The notes under the pieces: model-generated
The model's input: only the letters and a program-made list of their open reading frames with translations
Told to the model about the DNA's origin: nothing
Databases searched by the model: none
Shown here: positions 6,154 to 10,382 of the stretch, in pieces
How positions within the stretch are numbered: position 1 is the stretch's first letter
Layout: each line of letters starts with the position of its first letter
Position numbers and translations under genes: made by a program
NCBI GenBank assembly: GCA_013205275.1
Contig: JABMNG010000147.1
Span: forward strand, 1-10,382
Length of the DNA stretch: 10,382 nucleotides
Reading direction: 5' to 3'
Origin: Methylophilales bacterium
GTDB lineage: Bacteria; Pseudomonadota; Gammaproteobacteria; Burkholderiales; Methylophilaceae

Positions 6154-7992
6154 ATGCCATTGATTGATAATATAAATTACCCGACAGATATAAAAAATCT
6201 ATCTCGTAAAGACTTAAAAATTCTATCTGGAGAAATACGAGAATTAATTATTAAGAGTGTCTCGATAACAGGGGGCCACCTCTCATCGAATTTAGGTGTT
6301 GTGGAACTTACCATTGCTCTTCATTATGTATTCAATGCTCCAATGGATAAACTTATCTGGGATGTGGGTCATCAAACCTATACGCATAAGATTTTAACTG
6401 GAAGAAAAAATAAGATGCATACCCTGAGGAAAAAAAATGGGCTCTCAGGGTTTCCTAATAGAAAAGAGAGCCCGTATGATGAGTTTGGGGCCGGGCATTC
6501 AAGTACTTCAATATCTGCTGCTTTTGGAATATCAGAAGGATTAAAAAAATCAAAATCAAAATATCGTGCAATTGCAATCATAGGTGATGGCGCCATGACT
6601 GCTGGCATGGCTTTTGAAGCATTAAATAATGCAGGTAACTCTCAAAATGACCTACTTGTAATATTAAATGACAATGACATGTCTATCTCGAAAAATGTTG
6701 GGGCTATTAATAACTATTTAGCAAAGCTGCTTTCTGGCAAATTTTATGGGGGGTTTAAATCGACGGGTAAAGCTCTATTTTCAAAAGCCACTCCAATTCT
6801 AGATCTTGCCAGAAAAACTGAAGAGCACTTGAAGGGAATGGTTATCCCAGGAACACTATTCGAGGAGTTTGGATTTAATTATATCGGCCCAATTGACGGA
6901 CATGATATTGACACTCTGATCGACACTTTGTCTAATATAAAATCACTCAGTGGGCCGCAGTTTCTTCATGTAGCAACAAAAAAAGGGTTTGGATATAAGC
7001 CAGCACAGGACAATCCAAATAAATATCATGGAATCAGTGAATTTAAACCAAGTGATAATAGTTTAAAGGCAGGTGAATTAAAAAAAACATTCACAGATAT
7101 TTTTTCTGATTGGATTATGGCCCAGGCAGGAACTAATAAAAAATTGTGCGCCATAACACCTGCTATGTCGGACGGCTCTGGACTTACAGTTTTTTCTAAA
7201 AAATATCCGAGCCGATTTTACGATGTAGGAATAGCAGAGCAGCACGCGCTAACATTTGCAGCTGGTCTTGCCCTTAGCGGCTATAAGCCTGTTGTTGCAA
7301 TTTATTCAACGTTTATGCAGAGAGCATACGATCAATTAATACACGACATTGCGCTTCAAAATATCCCAATGTTATTTGCAATAGATAGGGCCGGCATCGT
7401 CGGCGCTGATGGAGCAACTCACTCAGGTAATTTTGATATTTCATTTCTACGCTGTATCCCAAACATTGTATTAATGGCGCCATCTAATGAGAATGACTGT
7501 CACCATATGCTTTCATTAGGTTACAAATATGATGGTATTTGCGCTGTCCGTTACCCACGAGGAAATGGCCCAGGCCAATCAGTTTCAAAGAAAAATAAAA
7601 TTTTACTAGGAAAATCTAAGACAATCAGAAGTGGAAAAAATATTGTGATTCTATGTTTTGGCCCTCTTCTTAATGTATGTGAAGCTGTAGCCATTGAACT
7701 AAATGCAACGTTAATTGATATGCGATTTATTAAGCCAATTGATGAAACTATTATTGTAAAAAGCGCTCAGACACATAGACTTTTAGTTACCGTTGAAGAT
7801 AATACAATAAAAGGAGGGGCTGGATCTGCTGTGCTTGAAGTGCTAAGCAAAAGTAATATAGCCTGTAAAACTCTTTGCCTTGGTATTCCAGATAAATTTC
7901 TAGAGCATGGAACCCAAGAAGAAATATATAAGATATGTGGTTTAGATAAAAATGGTATTCTGAATAGAATTGTTAATCAAATTGATAGATGA
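6154..7992 (+). CDS. dxs: 1-deoxy-D-xylulose-5-phosphate synthase
   Basis: A 612-residue ThDP enzyme, close to the usual 620. It catalyses the first step of the MEP isoprenoid pathway: pyruvate plus glyceraldehyde 3-phosphate to DXP and CO2. The N-terminal ThDP-binding region has H42 (GGHLSSNLG), WDVGHQTY (69-76), GAGHSST (112-118), GDGAM (144-148) and the paired N172/N174. The transketolase-like pyrimidine domain (about 310-470) holds DVGIAEQHA with the activating glutamate E362, and DRAGIVGADGATH. The C-terminal transketolase domain follows AVRYPRGNG. Nothing essential is missing. The ATG abuts the ispA stop with only a weak GAGA upstream, so expression probably relies on coupling. Its pathway product feeds the IspA reaction encoded just upstream. 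Confidence 0.97.
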   Translation: MPLIDNINYPTDIKNLSRKDLKILSGEIRELIIKSVSITGGHLSSNLGVVELTIALHYVFNAPMDKLIWDVGHQTYTHKILTGRKNKMHTLRKKNGLSGFPNRKESPYDEFGAGHSSTSISAAFGISEGLKKSKSKYRAIAIIGDGAMTAGMAFEALNNAGNSQNDLLVILNDNDMSISKNVGAINNYLAKLLSGKFYGGFKSTGKALFSKATPILDLARKTEEHLKGMVIPGTLFEEFGFNYIGPIDGHDIDTLIDTLSNIKSLSGPQFLHVATKKGFGYKPAQDNPNKYHGISEFKPSDNSLKAGELKKTFTDIFSDWIMAQAGTNKKLCAITPAMSDGSGLTVFSKKYPSRFYDVGIAEQHALTFAAGLALSGYKPVVAIYSTFMQRAYDQLIHDIALQNIPMLFAIDRAGIVGADGATHSGNFDISFLRCIPNIVLMAPSNENDCHHMLSLGYKYDGICAVRYPRGNGPGQSVSKKNKILLGKSKTIRSGKNIVILCFGPLLNVCEAVAIELNATLIDMRFIKPIDETIIVKSAQTHRLLVTVEDNTIKGGAGSAVLEVLSKSNIACKTLCLGIPDKFLEHGTQEEIYKICGLDKNGILNRIVNQIDR

Positions 7993-7998
7993 TAATAT
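7970..7998 (+). promoter_or_regulatory. Possible internal promoter for folE2
   Basis: TTGTTA (7970-7975) is 17 bases from TAATAT (7993-7998), which is preceded by TGA and so could be an extended -10. Each box matches the sigma-70 consensus at four of six positions. It straddles the dxs stop codon and lies about 30 bases before the folE2 ATG. It would let folE2 be made apart from the isoprenoid genes. In a sequence this AT-rich such matches arise easily by chance. Confidence 0.25.
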
Positions 7999-8028
7999 TA
8001 ATTTTTAAAGTATTGGTAAAAAAAGATT

Positions 8029-8826
8029 ATGAATAGCCCAACTACACCAACCGTTATTGAAGACGTTCAAAATGCAGAAGATAAAAGGCATCTTGATATT
8101 GACCAAGTTGGAATAAAATCAATAAAGCATCCTATTACTGTGAAAGACAGATCTGGTGGTTCTCAACATACAGTTGCTAATTTTAATATGTACGTTCATC
8201 TCCCACATAATTTTAAAGGGACTCACATGTCCCGATTTGTTGAAATTTTAAATGAGAATCAAAAAGCAATCTCTGTTGAGTCGTTTGAAAGAATACTCAG
8301 GGAGATGCTAGTACGACTTGAGTCAAAAGCATGTGATCTCGAAATGACATTTCCATATTTCATGAATAAATCTGCGCCCATATCTGGAGTAAAGAGCTTA
8401 TTAGATTACGAGGTGAGTTTTATTGGTCAAATTATTAATGATAAATTTATTAACACTACTAAGGTGATTGTTCCGGTTACAAGCCTTTGTCCATGCTCAA
8501 AAAAAATCTCAGATTATGGGGCTCATAACCAAAGATCACACGTCACAGTTACAGTCCAAACCAACGATTTTGTTTGGATTGAAGACATTATTGAGACAAT
8601 CGAAAAACAAGCCTCAAGCGAACTATATGGGCTTCTTAAAAGGCCCGATGAAAAATATGTGACAGAAAAAGCTTACGATAACCCGAAGTTTGTTGAAGAC
8701 ATGGTTCGAGATATTGCAACTGAACTTAAGAAAAGTAAAAAAATTGATAATTTTATTGTGGAATCTGAAAACTTCGAATCGATTCATAATCATTCGGCAT
8801 ATGCCCTAATAAAAGGGACTAATTAA
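8029..8826 (+). CDS. folE2: GTP cyclohydrolase FolE2 (type IB)
   Basis: A 265-residue FolE2-type enzyme. It converts GTP to 7,8-dihydroneopterin triphosphate, the first step of folate (tetrahydropterin) synthesis, and is unrelated in sequence to FolE. The N-terminal part IEDVQ, then HPITVKDRSGG, QHTVANFNMYV and FKGTHMSRFVEIL is typical of betaproteobacterial FolE2. The metal and catalytic positions are present: C154 (SLCPCSK), H166 (GAHNQRS), E208 and H253 (SIHNHSA). Their spacing matches the ligands I recall from the Neisseria gonorrhoeae enzyme. In the family the enzyme tolerates several metals, whereas FolE needs zinc. The ribosome binding site is weak (AAAAGA). It lies 36 bases after dxs and stops 6 bases from the convergent transporter gene. 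Confidence 0.95.
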   Translation: MNSPTTPTVIEDVQNAEDKRHLDIDQVGIKSIKHPITVKDRSGGSQHTVANFNMYVHLPHNFKGTHMSRFVEILNENQKAISVESFERILREMLVRLESKACDLEMTFPYFMNKSAPISGVKSLLDYEVSFIGQIINDKFINTTKVIVPVTSLCPCSKKISDYGAHNQRSHVTVTVQTNDFVWIEDIIETIEKQASSELYGLLKRPDEKYVTEKAYDNPKFVEDMVRDIATELKKSKKIDNFIVESENFESIHNHSAYALIKGTN

Positions 8827-8832
8827 CTACAT

Positions 8833-9993
8833 TCAAGAGGCTGTAATTGGAAAATTTTTCAAGCCGTAATAAATTACAATAAACCCTAATAAGGGTAATA
8901 AAGCCGAAAGCATAAATGTAGTATTCGCACCGTATGCCTCGATCATAAAACCACCACCTATACCACCAACCACCCCACCCACTCCATAAGTGATGCTGTT
9001 ATAAAGTGACTGGCCTCTTGCATGATGATCTTTATTAAAGAAATGTTCAATAATTTGAATTGATGCGACATGGAAACTACCAAATGTTGCCGCATGAAGT
9101 ATTTGAGCAAAAATAATTATATAGATGCTGTTAACAAAGGCTCCAATAAGAAAAAATCTTATTACACCTAGCGCAAGACTAATTAATAGTATTTGCTTTA
9201 GATTGATTTTATTGAGAATTTTTGGCATTAGTAAAAACATAAATATTTCAAAAAATACCCCAATTGACCAGAGTAAGCCAATCGAAAAACTAGAATAATC
9301 ATTGGATTTTAAAAAAATTGAATAAAAATTATATAAAAGGCCGTGAGAAGAAACCATTAGCCCACATCCCAACAGTATACAAATTACCTCAGGGCTCCTT
9401 ATGACAGCGAATATTGATCTTTTAATGAGATAAACAGCTTTATCCTTCTTTTCAGGGATATAGCAAGTTAAAATAAATATTGTGCCCTGGGTTAATAGAA
9501 GCGCCCATACTAAACTCTGGACAGTAAAGAGATCAATAAGGTAGCCTAAAATAAGAGCTGCAGCAATAAATCCAACAGAACCCCACAGCCTGATTCTTGT
9601 ATAACCACTATTCCCTTTGCTTGTGGATAAATGAGACAGAGTTAGCGACTCAACTAATGGTAACGTTGAGCTTGTAAAAATACTCATAGCCATCATGGAA
9701 AAAAACATCAAGTAAAACGTATCGGCCCAAAAAACAGCACAAAACCCTAGAAACCCAAAAAAAGCAGTCACTCTTATCCATTTGGTTCTTTGGCCTGTAT
9801 GGTCTGCTAGCCAGCCCCAAAAGTTAGGGGCAATAATTCGGCTAAACTGAAATAGAGATAACAAAATGCCGATCTGCAAAGGATTAAATTTTAAATCTTG
9901 GAGGTACAGTCCCCAATAAGGAGTAAATAGTCCTACAAAAAAATAATAAAAGAAATAAAAGCGAGAAAGTTGCCAATGCAGAGTCGCGGTCAC
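8833..9993 (-). CDS. MFS transporter, PPP (HcaT-like) family
   Basis: A 386-residue, very hydrophobic protein with about 12 predicted membrane segments, an inner-membrane carrier of the MFS_1_like group. Similarity to E. coli HcaT (3-phenylpropionate permease family) shows in TPYWGLYL near the N-terminus, GWLADHTGQR (60-69, the loop motif between TM2 and TM3), RIRLWGS (133-139), LLWSIGVFFEIF and FAQILHAATFGSFHVA. A glycine-rich segment, YGVGGVVGGIGGGF, lies in a late helix. The start is GTG at 9993-9991, overlapping the aroC stop in GTGA. There is no ribosome binding site of its own, which points to coupled translation. The family is named for an aromatic acid carrier, but the substrate here cannot be read from sequence. 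Confidence 0.82.
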   Translation of the reverse strand: MTATLHWQLSRFYFFYYFFVGLFTPYWGLYLQDLKFNPLQIGILLSLFQFSRIIAPNFWGWLADHTGQRTKWIRVTAFFGFLGFCAVFWADTFYLMFFSMMAMSIFTSSTLPLVESLTLSHLSTSKGNSGYTRIRLWGSVGFIAAALILGYLIDLFTVQSLVWALLLTQGTIFILTCYIPEKKDKAVYLIKRSIFAVIRSPEVICILLGCGLMVSSHGLLYNFYSIFLKSNDYSSFSIGLLWSIGVFFEIFMFLLMPKILNKINLKQILLISLALGVIRFFLIGAFVNSIYIIIFAQILHAATFGSFHVASIQIIEHFFNKDHHARGQSLYNSITYGVGGVVGGIGGGFMIEAYGANTTFMLSALLPLLGFIVIYYGLKNFPITAS

Positions 9994-10382
9994 GACGAGA
10001 AAGGATTTAGTCTTTTGACGTCCATATTTTGCGCTCTATCTCTCAATGCATGATCCATTAAAACCAATGCCATCATAGCCTCGGTTATTGGAACAGCCCG
10101 GATAGCCACGCAAGGGTCATGCCTTCCAGTTGTTTTCATTTCAACAGAATTTCCTTCTTGATCTATTGAGCTTCGGTTTTGTGGAATACTTGAGGTAGGT
10201 TTAAATGCAACATTCACTTCAATATTTTGACCTGTAGATATACCGCCTAGGATTCCGCCCGCGTTATTAGTTTTGAATCCGTCGGCATCCATTTCATCGC
10301 TGTGCTCCGTACCTTTCTGCTTCACGCTTAAAAAACCTGCGCCAATCTCTACACCCTTAGTAGCATTAATACTCATCATGGC
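9990..10382 (-). CDS. aroC: Chorismate synthase, C-terminal part (partial)
   Basis: The last 130 codons of a gene that continues past the right edge; the 5' part is missing and the first visible codon is GCC (AMMSINATKGVEIG). In the family the enzyme removes phosphate from EPSP to make chorismate with reduced FMN, the last shared step to aromatic amino acids and folate. Visible signatures are KGVEIGAGF, NNAGGILGGISTG (substrate/FMN region), FKPTSSIPQ, and GRHDPCVAIRAVPITEAM near the C-terminus, followed by the betaproteobacterial-style LVLMDHALRDRAQN. Its TGA overlaps the transporter GTG by 4 bases, so the two genes form an operon. Confidence 0.95.
   Translation of the reverse strand, partial: AMMSINATKGVEIGAGFLSVKQKGTEHSDEMDADGFKTNNAGGILGGISTGQNIEVNVAFKPTSSIPQNRSSIDQEGNSVEMKTTGRHDPCVAIRAVPITEAMMALVLMDHALRDRAQNMDVKRLNPFSS

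Noticed and set aside
8842..8878. Inverted repeat TGTAATT / AATTACA near the folE2-transporter junction, considered as a terminator.
   Set aside because: Seven mostly A-T pairs with a 23-base loop, no following T-run, and it lies inside the transporter coding sequence.
8950..8985. CCACC-rich stretch that looks like a short tandem repeat.
   Set aside because: On the minus strand it encodes a glycine-rich membrane helix (GVGGVVGGIGGG) in frame with the transporter; codon-level repetition explains it.

Overview
The window reads as an AT-rich, gene-dense stretch of a streamlined betaproteobacterial chromosome. The best guess is the Methylophilales (OM43 / Ca. Methylopumilus-like methylotrophs). 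This rests on betaproteobacterial-looking IlvH, IlvC, FolE2 and AroC sequences, very short intergenic gaps, and a periplasmic protein resembling the methanol-oxidation accessory protein MxaD. The taxonomic call is inference; no rRNA or marker set is present.

Left block (1-2369, + strand): a branched-chain amino acid operon. It holds the 3' end of ilvB, then ilvH (TTG start abutting the ilvB stop), ilvC, and directly abutting it a short-form phosphatidylserine decarboxylase gene (psd). The block ends against a convergent rppH (2372-2845, - strand) with only 2 bases between the stops. A short divergent region (2846-2924) separates rppH from the next + strand pair.

Middle block (2925-4428, + strand): a membrane-anchored seven-blade YVTN beta-propeller protein, then a small secreted MxaD-like SRPBCC protein. 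A strong intrinsic terminator follows at 4403-4428. Together they look like an envelope accessory pair for PQQ-dependent alcohol oxidation. The MxaD-like protein seems to lack an internal segment of about 30 residues.

Right-centre block (4429-8826, + strand): an alpha/beta-hydrolase (carboxylesterase) gene broken by a one-base frameshift in an A run. Its start codon sits right after the terminator T-tract. It is followed by tightly packed xseB, ispA and dxs, then folE2 after a 36-base gap. ispA and dxs supply isoprenoid precursors (MEP pathway entry and farnesyl diphosphate), xseB is an exonuclease VII subunit, and folE2 opens folate/pterin synthesis.

Right edge (8833-10382, - strand): the C-terminal part of aroC (chorismate synthase), running off the window, overlaps by 4 bases a PPP-family (HcaT-like) MFS transporter gene. 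No mobile elements, CRISPR arrays, tRNA or rRNA genes were seen, and no gene-free stretch exceeds 80 bases. The content is mostly housekeeping. The most unusual points are the frameshifted esterase, the terminator/start-codon overlap with an alternative hairpin, and the shortened MxaD-like protein.
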